A stretch of DNA of 64,000 nt, taken from an uncultured Bacteroides sp. (GTDB lineage Bacteria > Bacteroidota > Bacteroidia > Bacteroidales > Bacteroidaceae). The notes under the pieces were generated by a model. That model had not been told where the DNA came from and did no database searches. It saw only the letters and a program-made list of their open reading frames with translations. Location of the stretch: positions 62,001-126,000 of the forward strand of contig USLU01000008.1 in NCBI GenBank assembly GCA_900555635.1, in the 5' to 3' direction. Below are positions 17,029 through 26,098 of the stretch, in pieces; the first letter of the stretch is position 1; each line of letters starts with the position of its first letter. Position numbers and translations under genes: made by a program.

Positions 17029-18039
17029 ATGAGAATCGGTATTTTGACTTCAGGAGGCGATTGCCCCGGTATCAACGCTACCATACGTGGTGTATGTAAA
17101 ACTGCTATCAATCATTATGGGATGGAAGTGATTGGTATTCATAGTGGTTTTCAAGGATTGTTAACTAAAGATGTGGAGTCGTTCTCAGAGAAATCTTTAT
17201 CAGGATTGTTGAATCTAGGAGGTACTATGCTGGGCACTTCGCGTGAAAAACCGTTCAAAAAGAATGGTGTGATGTCTGATGTAGATAAGCCGGCTCTGAT
17301 TGAACAGAATATAAAGGAGCTAGGTCTGGACTGTGTAGTTTGTATCGGTGGAAACGGTACTCAAAAGACCGCGGCAAAGATGGCTGCTCTGGGACTGAAT
17401 ATTGTTTCTGTACCCAAAACTATAGATAATGATATATGGGGAACAGATATTTCTTTTGGTTTCGATTCAGCTGTCAGTATAGCAACGGATGCTATTGACC
17501 GTCTGCATTCTACTGCAAGTTCGCATAAACGTGTAATGGTCATTGAAGTGATGGGGCACAAAGCTGGTTGGATTGCCTTATATTCCGGTATGGCAGGTGG
17601 GGGAGATGTGATCTTAATACCCGAAATACCTTATAATATTCATAATATAGGAGAGACTATCCTGAATCGTTTGAAGAAGGGCAAACCTTATTCTATTGTA
17701 GTCGTTGCCGAGGGTATTCAAACAGATGGTCGAAAACGTGCTGCCGAATACATAGCACAGGAGATTGAGTATGAAACGGGCATTGAAACCCGTGAAACCG
17801 TATTAGGTTATATCCAACGCGGAGGTTCCCCTACGCCTTTTGACCGTAATTTGTCTACCCGTATGGGCGGACATGCTACAGAACTGATTGCAACGGGGCA
17901 ATTCGGCCGTATGATTACTTTGAAAGGAGACGAGATTTCTTCTGCGCCATTAGCAGAGGTCGCAGGTAAATTGAAACTGGTGACGGAAGATAACGATTTA
18001 GTCGTTCAGGGGCGTCGTATGGGAATCTGTTTCGGTTGA
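17029..18039 (+). CDS. pfkA: 6-phosphofructokinase
   Basis: This 336-residue PfkA-family enzyme phosphorylates fructose 6-phosphate in glycolysis. The nucleotide-binding start is GILTSGGDCPGINATIRG, and the fructose-6-phosphate site is in PKTIDNDIWGTD. Other conserved pieces are MVIEVMGHKAGWIAL and VLGYIQRGGSPTPFD. Two phosphoryl-donor residues deviate from E. coli PfkA. The GGDGS loop reads GGNGT (Asn for the metal-binding Asp103), and PGTIDND reads PKTIDND (a Lys typical of pyrophosphate-using or mixed-group enzymes). ATP versus PPi use is therefore open. The last 42 bases overlap rnc tail-to-tail. Confidence 0.93.
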   Translation: MRIGILTSGGDCPGINATIRGVCKTAINHYGMEVIGIHSGFQGLLTKDVESFSEKSLSGLLNLGGTMLGTSREKPFKKNGVMSDVDKPALIEQNIKELGLDCVVCIGGNGTQKTAAKMAALGLNIVSVPKTIDNDIWGTDISFGFDSAVSIATDAIDRLHSTASSHKRVMVIEVMGHKAGWIALYSGMAGGGDVILIPEIPYNIHNIGETILNRLKKGKPYSIVVVAEGIQTDGRKRAAEYIAQEIEYETGIETRETVLGYIQRGGSPTPFDRNLSTRMGGHATELIATGQFGRMITLKGDEISSAPLAEVAGKLKLVTEDNDLVVQGRRMGICFG

Positions 18040-18840
18040 TTCTTCTTCCGTGATGATTTCTGTTTGATGGTGATTTTCCCAAGCAACTTGAATCTCTTTT
18101 TTGAAAGCCTCGTCGCTTTTGATCTTCATTAATGCCATTTGTGCGGCATTTTGTTGCGACTCTTTCTTAGAATATCCTGTGCCGGTACCTGCCGAAAGCC
18201 CTTCTATGCGTATTTCAGTGTGGAACATTGGGTTATAATCTTCATCAAGGAATTGCTCGATAAGCTCAAAGGAAACTTCCATTTTATTCTTCTGGCTCCA
18301 CTCAATGAGTTTAGACTTGAAGTTAACCTCTTTGCGTGACATTTTGTCGAGGTCTATATATTTATTGAAAATCTTTTCCTCCATGAACTGTTTGCAGCGT
18401 TCATAGCCTTGATCCAGATAAATGGCACCAATGAATGCTTCGAAAGCATTGCCGTACATATAACTATTGTGAGAAGAAGAACGTGTGGAGTACTTTACCA
18501 GTTTATCCAGGCCAATCTCTACTGCGAGTTTGTTGAGGGTTTCCCGTTGAACGATTTTGGAACGGGTATTAGTCAGAAAACCTTCGCGACGCCCTTCAAA
18601 ATGATTAAAGACAATATCTCCTACGATGGCATCGAGAATAGCATCGCCCAAAAATTCTAATCGTTCGTTGTTTAAAGGCCGTCCTTTGTCAGAACGTAAA
18701 GAGGTAGATTTATGCAGCAAAGCCTGCTGATAAACTTTAATGTTACGGGGGAAGAAGCCAAGTATCTTATAGAAACAAAAATAAGACTCCCGTTCCTTAT
18801 GGAATAAGAGCCTTATCTTATCTATTTGGTTACGTAACAC
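17998..18840 (-). CDS. rnc: Ribonuclease III
   Basis: This 280-residue double-strand-specific endoribonuclease processes rRNA and structured mRNAs. The catalytic domain carries the signature NNERLEFLGDAILDAIVGD and the second acidic motif GNAFEAFIGAIYLDQGY. A double-stranded RNA-binding domain follows (from about FKSKLIEWSQKNK to ESQQNAAQMALMKI). A C-terminal tail of about 35 acidic residues goes beyond E. coli RNase III. It is the last gene of an acpP-fabF-rnc run, with spacers of 21 and 6 bases, and overlaps pfkA by 42 bases at the 3' end. Confidence 0.95.
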   Translation of the reverse strand: MLRNQIDKIRLLFHKERESYFCFYKILGFFPRNIKVYQQALLHKSTSLRSDKGRPLNNERLEFLGDAILDAIVGDIVFNHFEGRREGFLTNTRSKIVQRETLNKLAVEIGLDKLVKYSTRSSSHNSYMYGNAFEAFIGAIYLDQGYERCKQFMEEKIFNKYIDLDKMSRKEVNFKSKLIEWSQKNKMEVSFELIEQFLDEDYNPMFHTEIRIEGLSAGTGTGYSKKESQQNAAQMALMKIKSDEAFKKEIQVAWENHHQTEIITEEESTETDSHTTPLND

Positions 18841-18846
18841 GACTAA

Positions 18847-20112
18847 TTACTCTGCGTATTTTTTGAAAATAACACAGGCGTTATGACCACCGAATCCAAA
18901 AGTATTGGATAGAACTACATTCACTTCGCGCTCTTGAGCCTTGTTGAATGTAAAATTCAAGTCATAGTCGATGTTTTCGTCATTATCACCCTCTTCGTGA
19001 TTGATAGTCGGAGGCACAATACCGTTTTTAATGGCAAGAATACTTGCAATTGCTTCTACCGCACCGGCAGCACCCAATAAGTGACCGGTCATAGACTTGG
19101 TTGAACTGATATTCAACTCATAAGCATGTTGACCGAATACTTCTTTGATTGCTTTAGCTTCCGAGATATCACCTACAGGAGTAGATGTACCGTGAACATT
19201 GATATAATCTACTTTGTCAGGGACCATTTCTGCATCTTCCAACGCATTTAGCATCACTAACTTAGCTCCCAAACCTTCGGGATGAGAAGCAGTTAAGTGG
19301 TGAGCGTCGGCAGACATTCCTACGCCGGCAACTTCTGCATAAATCTTAGCACCGCGTGCTTTGGCATGCTCCAGTTCTTCAAGAACTAAGCAGCCACCAC
19401 CTTCACCCATCACGAAACCGTCACGGCTTGCGCTGAACGGACGAGAGGCTGTTGAGGGAGATTCATTGCGAGTTGATAATGCATGCATGGCATTGAAACC
19501 GCCTACACCACCAGGGGTGATAGCTGCTTCCGAACCACCGCTTACAATAGCATTTGCCTTGCCCAGACGAATCAGGTTGAAAGCATCAGCGATAGCGTTG
19601 GTTGAAGTTGCACATGCAGAACAAGTTGCGTAGTTGGGACCGTGGAAACCATATATAATAGAAATCTGTCCGGCAGCGATATCCGAGATCATCTTAGGGA
19701 TGAAGAAAGGATTGAACTTAGGACCGTTTTCTTTACCATTCAAAGCGTAGTTGCCTACTTCTTCCTCGAATGTATTGATTCCACCAATACCGGCACCGAA
19801 AATGACACCGATTTTGTTTAAATCCTCTTTTTCGACGTCAAGACCAGAGTCGCTTACCGCTTCCTTAGCTACTGCAATGGCGTATTGTGTATACAAGTCC
19901 ATTTTGCGGGCTTCTTTGCGGTCCATATATTGGGTTGCATCAAAGTCTTTCACTTCACATGCAAACTGAGTCTTGAAAAGGGATGCATCGAAATGAGTAA
20001 TAGGTCCTGCTCCGCTAACCCCATTCACCAGATTTTCCCAAAATTCGGGAACATTCTTGCCAATAGGGGTAATGGCGCCGAGACCTGTTACTACAACTCT
20101 TTTTAATTCCAT
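18847..20112 (-). CDS. fabF: 3-oxoacyl-[acyl-carrier-protein] synthase II
   Basis: This 421-residue condensing enzyme elongates fatty acids by joining malonyl-ACP to acyl-ACP. The nucleophile is the Cys in SACATS (about C167). The two catalytic histidines are in VHGTSTPVGD and MTGHLLGAAGAVEA. The C-terminal NTFGFGGHNAC motif is also present. It lies 21 bases downstream of acpP, the usual arrangement. Core gene, complete. Confidence 0.97.
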   Translation of the reverse strand: MELKRVVVTGLGAITPIGKNVPEFWENLVNGVSGAGPITHFDASLFKTQFACEVKDFDATQYMDRKEARKMDLYTQYAIAVAKEAVSDSGLDVEKEDLNKIGVIFGAGIGGINTFEEEVGNYALNGKENGPKFNPFFIPKMISDIAAGQISIIYGFHGPNYATCSACATSTNAIADAFNLIRLGKANAIVSGGSEAAITPGGVGGFNAMHALSTRNESPSTASRPFSASRDGFVMGEGGGCLVLEELEHAKARGAKIYAEVAGVGMSADAHHLTASHPEGLGAKLVMLNALEDAEMVPDKVDYINVHGTSTPVGDISEAKAIKEVFGQHAYELNISSTKSMTGHLLGAAGAVEAIASILAIKNGIVPPTINHEEGDNDENIDYDLNFTFNKAQEREVNVVLSNTFGFGGHNACVIFKKYAE

Positions 20113-20133
20113 ATTAATAAATAATGGATGAAA

Positions 20134-20370
20134 TTACTTAGCGTGTTCTTCGATGTAAGATACAGCATCACCTACAGTGCCAATCTTTTCAGCTTGGTCA
20201 TCGGGGATAGAGATACCAAATTCTTTCTCGAATTCCATGATAAGTTCTACAGTGTCAAGAGAATCTGCTCCTAAATCGTTAGTGAAGCTAGCTTCTGTTG
20301 TAACTTCTGATTCTTCAACGCCTAATTTGTCGACGATAATCGCTTTCACTCTTGATGCAATTTCAGACAT
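20134..20370 (-). CDS. acpP: Acyl carrier protein
   Basis: This 78-residue acidic protein carries the growing acyl chain on a phosphopantetheine arm. The attachment serine is S37 in [12 protein letters not shown]. Length and charge are normal. It heads the acpP-fabF-rnc operon. The upstream region towards purN (20371-20519) holds TTCCTTTG near 20417 on the minus strand, one base off the -7 consensus. Confidence 0.97.
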   Translation of the reverse strand: MSEIASRVKAIIVDKLGVEESEVTTEASFTNDLGADSLDTVELIMEFEKEFGISIPDDQAEKIGTVGDAVSYIEEHAK

Positions 20371-20519
20371 AACTTTAAGTTTTTAATTAATAATTAGTTT
20401 TATTTCTTTAAATTTGCGGTGCAAAGGAATAAATATTTATTGTTCCTCGCAAATATTTGAGGAATTAAATGCACTGTTTTGCACATTTTTCACGATTTTG
20501 TGCACTGATTGGAGGATTT

Positions 20520-21092
20520 ATGGGAAAAAAAATCGCAATTTTAGCTTCGGGAAGTGGTACGAATGCCGAGAATATCATTCGATATTTTAAAGAAAAAGGA
20601 TCGGATTGTGTAGGTTTGGTTTTGACTAACCGGCAAAATGCGTTTGTTTTGGAGCGTGCAAAGGGCTTAAATGTACCTTGTGCCTACTTTGGAAAGAATG
20701 ATTGGGAAAATGGAGAGGCTATATTATCCATGCTACAAGAGTATCATATAGACTTTGTAGTATTGGCGGGCTTCTTAGCGCGGGTTCCTGATAACATTTT
20801 GCATGCTTATCCTAATAAAATGATAAATATACATCCTTCGTTGCTGCCTAAGTTTGGTGGTAAAGGAATGTATGGGGATCGCGTACACGAAGCGGTGATT
20901 GCCGCCGGAGAAAAAGAAAGCGGTATTACTATACATTATACAAATGAGCATTATGACGAAGGAGCTGTTATTTGTCAAGAGAAATGTGTGGTAATGCCGG
21001 AAGATACACCTGATAGCTTGGCACATCGTATTCATGCTTTGGAGTATGAGTCCTACCCGAAGGTTATAGAAAATCTGGTGTTAAAGTTGTAA
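20520..21092 (+). CDS. purN: Phosphoribosylglycinamide formyltransferase
   Basis: This 190-residue enzyme uses 10-formyl-tetrahydrofolate to formylate GAR in purine synthesis. The start MGKKIAILASGSGTNAENII contains the phosphate-binding loop. The catalytic triad region is INIHPSLLPKFGGKG (Asn and His), with the Asp in HYDEGAVICQE. The ATG at 20520 was chosen over the upstream in-frame ATG at 20469, because only the shorter form has a family-like N-terminus. It is divergent from acpP. Its last 12 bases overlap the convergent pdxB. Confidence 0.95.
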   Translation: MGKKIAILASGSGTNAENIIRYFKEKGSDCVGLVLTNRQNAFVLERAKGLNVPCAYFGKNDWENGEAILSMLQEYHIDFVVLAGFLARVPDNILHAYPNKMINIHPSLLPKFGGKGMYGDRVHEAVIAAGEKESGITIHYTNEHYDEGAVICQEKCVVMPEDTPDSLAHRIHALEYESYPKVIENLVLKL

Positions 21093-22127
21093 TTCTATTG
21101 AATAAGCTTCTTTTTCTCTTCTTAAAGGATAATCGCCGCGTAATTTCTCGAAGTGCTCCGGATGCTTTTTCAGAGCTTCACTGTCTTTTCTAGGGTCGTA
21201 CATTTGCAAATAAGCGTCTGCCAATGAACTTGCTGTGAGAACAGGATTCTCCGGTTGGGGTGGTGTGATACGGTAATCAGCCTTTATATCAAAGAAGCGG
21301 CAGAGTGCATCAAGCGACATACGTGTGGCATTTGCTTTTCCGTCGGCAGAGTAGCCGGCAATATGTGGGGTTCCAAGAAGTGTCTTATATAATAAGGTGA
21401 GATTGATGTTTGGTTCGTTCTCCCATACATCGATAATGGCATCAGAGACAACTCCGTTTTCCAAAGCTTTCAGTAGTGCATCGGTTTCAATGACTTCTCC
21501 GCGCGAGGTGTTGATAATAACAGGGCGGCGCTTTAGTGAGTGGAAGAATGCTTCATCACCCAAATGGAATGTTTTATATTTCCCTTCTTTATATAAAGGT
21601 ACGTGGAAAGTGAGGATGTCACATTCTTCGGCAAGGGTCTGTAAAGCGCTGAAGTCTGCTTTTCCCTCTTGGTCTTCACGGGGGAGGTCGTTGCAGAGTA
21701 CACGCATACCGAGCTCTTTTCCTACTTTGACTACTTTACTACCTACATTACCCACTCCGATGACTCCTAATGTGAGGTCTGAAAGACTTTTCCCTTTGAG
21801 TTGTTGCAACAGTAGTAGGGACGATTGTATGTATTGGGCAACAGAAGCTGAATTGCATCCGGGGGCATTGGTCCACTTTATGTTGGCTTCACGGCAGTAT
21901 TCGCTGTCTATATGGTCAAAACCTATGGTGGCAGTGGCTATAAAACGTACGCTGCTTTCCTGCAACAGTTCACGATTGCAATGGGTGCGGGTGCGGACTA
22001 TCAATGCATCGGCATATTTTACCAGTTCAGGAGTGAAGTCTTTGCCAGGCAGATAGATTACTTCGTCGGCTATCTTTTCAATGGCTGCTGATATAAAAGG
22101 TATTTTGTTGTCTACGATGACTTTCAT
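21081..22127 (-). CDS. pdxB: 4-phosphoerythronate dehydrogenase
   Basis: This 348-residue D-isomer-specific 2-hydroxyacid dehydrogenase converts 4-phosphoerythronate to the 2-oxo acid in pyridoxal phosphate synthesis. The NAD-binding motif is LGVIGVGNVGSKV. The catalytic Arg, Glu and His regions are in INTSRGEVI, IDVWENEPNI and TPHIAGYSADGK. The start MKVIVDNKIPFI and the C-terminal dimerisation extension fit PdxB rather than SerA. Its own -7 element is at 22167..22160. Confidence 0.92.
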   Translation of the reverse strand: MKVIVDNKIPFISAAIEKIADEVIYLPGKDFTPELVKYADALIVRTRTHCNRELLQESSVRFIATATIGFDHIDSEYCREANIKWTNAPGCNSASVAQYIQSSLLLLQQLKGKSLSDLTLGVIGVGNVGSKVVKVGKELGMRVLCNDLPREDQEGKADFSALQTLAEECDILTFHVPLYKEGKYKTFHLGDEAFFHSLKRRPVIINTSRGEVIETDALLKALENGVVSDAIIDVWENEPNINLTLLYKTLLGTPHIAGYSADGKANATRMSLDALCRFFDIKADYRITPPQPENPVLTASSLADAYLQMYDPRKDSEALKKHPEHFEKLRGDYPLRREKEAYSIELQL

Positions 22128-22159
22128 ACAACATTGGATTTATGAGGTGTATTCTACTG

Positions 22160-22167
22160 CAAAAGTA
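22160..22167 (-). promoter_or_regulatory. Bacteroides -7 element for pdxB
   Basis: On the minus strand this reads TACTTTTG, 33 bases upstream of the pdxB start. It is divergent from the glycan-locus promoter at 22211. Confidence 0.55.
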
Positions 22168-22210
22168 ATTATTTTCTAATATACATGGTGCAAGTATCAT
22201 CAAGAACAAG

Positions 22211-22218
22211 TACCTTTG
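22211..22218 (+). promoter_or_regulatory. Bacteroides -7 element at the left edge of the glycan locus
   Basis: TACCTTTG fits TAnnTTTG and lies 45 bases before the preferred start at 22263. It would drive the three-gene run to 25244. It rules out the upstream in-frame ATG at 22185. Confidence 0.55.
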
Positions 22219-22262
22219 TAGCAAGATTTTCATTTTATACGCCTCAGGTAAAAACTTCATTT

Positions 22263-23204
22263 ATGGAACAGACGGAAATGAATAGTGAACTTTTCTCTAT
22301 TTTTATACCCACATGGAATAATCTCGCCTTTCTTAAGTTGTGTGTTGAGAGTATTCGTAAGAATTCTACTTATAAGCACCAGATTATAGTGCATGTGAAC
22401 GATGGAAGTGACGGAACTCTTGAATGGGTGAAAAGTGAAGGAATTGATTATACTTATTCGGAACAAAATGTAGGAGTATGCCTCGCCATGAATATGATGC
22501 GTACTAAGGTTGCTACTGACTATATTTTGTTTATCAATGACGATATGTATGTGCTTCCTCTTTGGGACAAGGTGCTAGTTGACGAAATTAGAAGACTGCC
22601 GGATAATCGTTTCTTTCTTTCTGCTACCACTATTCAACCTCATACAAAGTCTGCTTCAATCATATTGGCGAATTATGGTGATACCATCGAAAGCTTTCAG
22701 GAAGACAAGCTGCTGCATGAGTATATGGACTATCCGATGAAGGATTGGATGGGAGCTACGTTGCCTCCGAATATTGTGCATCGCGATATCTGGGATTTAG
22801 TGGGTGGCTATAGTGTAGAGTATTCACCGGGCATGTATAGTGATCCTGATTTTACAGCAAAGTTATGGTTGTGCGGTATCAGGTTTATGAAAGGTTTGCA
22901 AGCCAGCAGAGTCTATCATTTTGAGACGAAATCTACGGGACGTATTCGTAGGAACTGTGGACAATTTCAATTTTTGTTGAAGTGGGGGATGACTTCTTCC
23001 ACATTCCGTAAGCTGTTTACTTATAAGGGGCGTGATTTTCAGCCCCAACTGATTAATAATTTTGAGACTGGTGCTACGCTGAAACGCAATTTGTTTCGTG
23101 GGCGCATAAAAGCCATGCTTTGGTTGTTTACAAAGGATTTTGGCCCTTTATGGAAATTTTGGGAGAAGCCAGTGAATGAAAAACAGAATAATAAAACTAA
23201 GTAA
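22263..23204 (+). CDS. Glycosyltransferase family 2
   Basis: This 313-residue GT-A fold glycosyltransferase should add a sugar in surface-glycan assembly on the cytoplasmic face. The N-terminal nucleotide-binding core is LFSIFIPTWNNLAFL, with NDGSDGTLEW, and the DxD-like metal motif is ILFINDDMYVL. The acceptor-side region has GMYSDPDFTAKLW. The second in-frame ATG (22278) is an alternative start. It is followed after three bases by a GT4 gene and then an epimerase, forming a plus-strand operon. Donor and acceptor sugars are unknown. Confidence 0.88.
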   Translation: MEQTEMNSELFSIFIPTWNNLAFLKLCVESIRKNSTYKHQIIVHVNDGSDGTLEWVKSEGIDYTYSEQNVGVCLAMNMMRTKVATDYILFINDDMYVLPLWDKVLVDEIRRLPDNRFFLSATTIQPHTKSASIILANYGDTIESFQEDKLLHEYMDYPMKDWMGATLPPNIVHRDIWDLVGGYSVEYSPGMYSDPDFTAKLWLCGIRFMKGLQASRVYHFETKSTGRIRRNCGQFQFLLKWGMTSSTFRKLFTYKGRDFQPQLINNFETGATLKRNLFRGRIKAMLWLFTKDFGPLWKFWEKPVNEKQNNKTK

Positions 23205-23207
23205 CTT

Positions 23208-24194
23208 ATGATTTTAGGAGTATTACTTCCACATACAAAACTGTATGGAGGTGTGAAGCGCTTCCTTGAACTTGGAAACATCTTTGTTGCAAAAGGACAC
23301 AAATTTATAGTGTTTACCCCTGACGGAAAAGCACCGGACTGGTTCAACTTCAAAGGAGAGATGGGGACTTTTGACCAGCTTCCCGGATACGAACTTGATG
23401 CTTTATGGACTACAACAGTAAAATTCATGCCGATGATTTTGGAATCCAAGGCGCGTCATAAGATATTCTATCATGTGCGTAAAAGTGATGATGTACGTCG
23501 TTTGATGAAGAATGCGGATGTGGAAATCTTTGCCTGTTCCTCTAATGTATATGAGTATGATTTGAAAAAATATGGTCGTGAAGCTTTTAAAGCGATAGGA
23601 GGAGTTACAGTAGATAGCTATGTTCCCAAGACTGACTATCGGGTAGAAGGACGTCCGTTTGTAGTTATGGCTTATGGACGATTGTCCGAACGTGTGAAGG
23701 GCACATATTACGTAGTCAATGCTTGTGAAAAATTATATGCTCAGGGCTACAATATCAAGCTCCTTCTCTTTGACTCTCCTACGAGCGAACGGGCTGCCGA
23801 AAGAATTAAAAACTTTACGTGTAAGTGTCCTTTTGAGTTTGTGCTCAACCATCCTTTTGATAAAAACTCTCAGCTTTTTGGGCGTGCCGATTGTTTTGTA
23901 TCAGCAGAAAATCCTAACTACTCGGGCTGGAACAATACAGTGGCAGAAGCTATGTCTTGTGCTTTGCCGGTGATTACAACCAAAGCTGGTACACTGGATC
24001 TGATAAGGGATGGAGTGAATGGTATTCGTACTGCCCGTTGGCGTTTCTGTATTCGTCGCCATATAAAAACACTCTATAAAGACGAAGCTTTGCGTCGTAA
24101 GTATGGTGAAAATGGTAGGCGGCATATCCTCAATTTTGATTGGCGGATTGTGGCTGATAATATTATTAAATATTTGGAACAACACCAAAAGTAA
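23208..24194 (+). CDS. Glycosyltransferase family 4
   Basis: This 328-residue GT-B fold transferase has an N-terminal half opening LGVLLPHTKLYGGVKRFLELG, where Gly-Gly-like loops bind the acceptor. The C-terminal half has the GT4 hallmark E-x7-E region (SAENPNYSGWNNTVAEAMSC), followed by LPVITTKAGTLDLI and NGIR. It is three bases from the GT2 gene before it and three from the epimerase after it. The role is inferred from the locus: adding a residue to an LPS/LOS-type glycan. Confidence 0.87.
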   Translation: MILGVLLPHTKLYGGVKRFLELGNIFVAKGHKFIVFTPDGKAPDWFNFKGEMGTFDQLPGYELDALWTTTVKFMPMILESKARHKIFYHVRKSDDVRRLMKNADVEIFACSSNVYEYDLKKYGREAFKAIGGVTVDSYVPKTDYRVEGRPFVVMAYGRLSERVKGTYYVVNACEKLYAQGYNIKLLLFDSPTSERAAERIKNFTCKCPFEFVLNHPFDKNSQLFGRADCFVSAENPNYSGWNNTVAEAMSCALPVITTKAGTLDLIRDGVNGIRTARWRFCIRRHIKTLYKDEALRRKYGENGRRHILNFDWRIVADNIIKYLEQHQK

Positions 24195-24197
24195 GTC

Positions 24198-25244
24198 ATG
24201 AGAGTACTTGTTACGGGAGCTGCCGGTTTTATAGGTAGCCGTTGTGTCGAAATGCTTGTGCAAAGGGGGGATGAAGTAATAGGAATTGATAATATCAATG
24301 ATTATTATTCTCCTCAATTGAAGTATTATCGTTTGGGTAGAGCTGGGATCGTGGCAGATGGCGGGAATTTTCATTTCGGACGTCGTGTCAAGAGTAATGT
24401 TTACTCCAATTACACCTTTATTCGTCTTGATATAGAGGACAAGGGGGCTATGGATTTGCTTTTTGACGAGATGAATTTTGATAAGGTTGTTCATCTGGCT
24501 GCACAAGCCGGGGTACGCTATTCTATAGAAAATCCTTATGCATATATGCGTAGTAACTGGATAGGTTTTCTGAATTTGCTTGAATGTTGCCGTAACTTTG
24601 CGATTGAGCATCTTGTGTATGCATCATCTAGTTCGGTATATGGAATGAATACCAAAGTACCTTTCAGTGAAGATGATGTAGTTATTAGCCCGGTGAGTCT
24701 TTATGCGGCAAGTAAGAAGAGTAATGAGCTTATGGCTCATGCTTATTGTAAACTATATGGTATCCCATGTACAGGACTTAGGTATTTCACTGTGTACGGT
24801 CCTGCTGGACGCCCTGATATGGCTCCTATGCTTTTTGCTAGTGCTATTAGTGAAGGGAAGCCTATCAAAGTGTTCAATAATGGCGATATGATGCGAGACT
24901 TTACCTACATTGACGATATAGCCAATGGTACGATTATGGTACTTGATAAAGTTCCTGAAATAGAATGCTGTGCGAACAATATACCCTATAAAGTATATAA
25001 TATAGGGTGCAGCCATCCGGTTATGCTGATGGATTTCATAAATGAAATTGAGTCCAATCTTGGTTGTGAGGCAGAAAAAATCTATATGCCGATGCAGCCG
25101 GGTGATGTATGCAAGACTTATGCTGATACTACCAAGCTCCAGACAGAGATTGGGTATCAACCTAAAATATCACTTCATGAGGGCATAAAGAGCTTTATAG
25201 AGTGGTTTAAAGATTATCGTGCAGAAGAATTTGTGAGGTTTTAA
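24198..25244 (+). CDS. UDP-glucuronate 4-epimerase-like SDR
   Basis: This 348-residue extended short-chain dehydrogenase has the NAD motif TGAAGFIGSRCVEML and the catalytic Tyr-x3-Lys in YAASKKSN, with the active-site Ser in YASSSSVYGMN. The segment DNINDYYSPQLKYYRLG is characteristic of UDP-glucuronate 4-epimerases, which use an NDYYD-type loop. It probably supplies UDP-galacturonate for the glycan made by the neighbouring transferases. A UDP-glucose or UDP-GlcNAc epimerase is less likely. It ends the plus-strand operon and converges on the LicD cassette. Confidence 0.88.
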   Translation: MRVLVTGAAGFIGSRCVEMLVQRGDEVIGIDNINDYYSPQLKYYRLGRAGIVADGGNFHFGRRVKSNVYSNYTFIRLDIEDKGAMDLLFDEMNFDKVVHLAAQAGVRYSIENPYAYMRSNWIGFLNLLECCRNFAIEHLVYASSSSVYGMNTKVPFSEDDVVISPVSLYAASKKSNELMAHAYCKLYGIPCTGLRYFTVYGPAGRPDMAPMLFASAISEGKPIKVFNNGDMMRDFTYIDDIANGTIMVLDKVPEIECCANNIPYKVYNIGCSHPVMLMDFINEIESNLGCEAEKIYMPMQPGDVCKTYADTTKLQTEIGYQPKISLHEGIKSFIEWFKDYRAEEFVRF

Positions 25245-25278
25245 TGGTTATCAGCAATATATCGGCTATAGATACCTG

Positions 25279-26088
25279 TTATTTGTATTCCCTGTAAGGG
25301 GTATTCAAGTCCAGATAATGAAAATTGTGTTGTCTCTGACTATTTTGTTTAGGGATAGCCATGTAATTTCCATACTTTCGTGTCAGGTAGCTATTATATT
25401 CTTGTACCCCCCATACTTCCTTTTCTTCAAATAGGATGGGGGTAGGAGTGCCTAATTCTGTTTTAGGCATAATACCTTTCAGCCCATCATCATAATCACA
25501 GATAAGAGCGCTTTTCTTGAAAGGATATTTTGTTAGGATGTTTCTTATGCTTTTTTGTACACCACTTAGCGTGAACAACTTTTTACATAATAGTGGCAAC
25601 CATGAACTGGGACCTTTGCCATGCTTGTATGGATCACGGTGGATAAAATAGAGTACTCGTTTATAAAACTCATATTTTGCAAAATGCATTCTTTGAGCTA
25701 ATGCCCCTTCCGGTACACCATCCAGTGGAAATACATCTAGATAGACTCCTCCTAAGTATCTAAGGTGTATACGCTCTATTAGAGTCGTATTAGCATCCTG
25801 AATTTTGGCAAAGGGTAGTGGGTACTTAGGATCATTTTCGGCGCATACTGCTTCAAAGTGTTCGGGTAGCCATTCTTTCGAATGAGACATTAGTGAATCA
25901 TAATCTTCTCGTGGCATGCCGATGTCCAGATCATCGTCCCAAGGAATAAATCCCTTGTGACGTACAGCGCCAAGCATGGTTCCTGCCATAATATAGTATC
26001 GTAGGTTATGTTCTTTGCAAATCTTGTCTACTGCTAGCAATATTTGCAAAATGCGAAGTTGCAGGGGGCGTATGTCGTAGGTAGCCAT
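25279..26088 (-). CDS. LicD-family phosphotransferase
   Basis: This 269-residue LicD-type protein belongs to a family that attaches phosphocholine or similar phospho-alcohols from a CDP-linked donor to cell-surface glycans. The nucleotidyltransferase-like core is visible: NLRYYIMAGTMLGAVRHKG, then IPWDDDLDIGMPREDYD with the DDDLD metal cluster, then the LDVFPLDGVP segment. The start at 26088 (MATYDIRPLQ) leaves a 10-base gap to the upstream gene; longer in-frame starts would overlap it. It is the last gene of a three-gene minus-strand cassette with a nucleotidyltransferase and a PLP enzyme. The transferred group is inferred, not shown. Confidence 0.9.
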   Translation of the reverse strand: MATYDIRPLQLRILQILLAVDKICKEHNLRYYIMAGTMLGAVRHKGFIPWDDDLDIGMPREDYDSLMSHSKEWLPEHFEAVCAENDPKYPLPFAKIQDANTTLIERIHLRYLGGVYLDVFPLDGVPEGALAQRMHFAKYEFYKRVLYFIHRDPYKHGKGPSSWLPLLCKKLFTLSGVQKSIRNILTKYPFKKSALICDYDDGLKGIMPKTELGTPTPILFEEKEVWGVQEYNSYLTRKYGNYMAIPKQNSQRQHNFHYLDLNTPYREYK

Positions 26089-26098
26089 AAAATGATTA

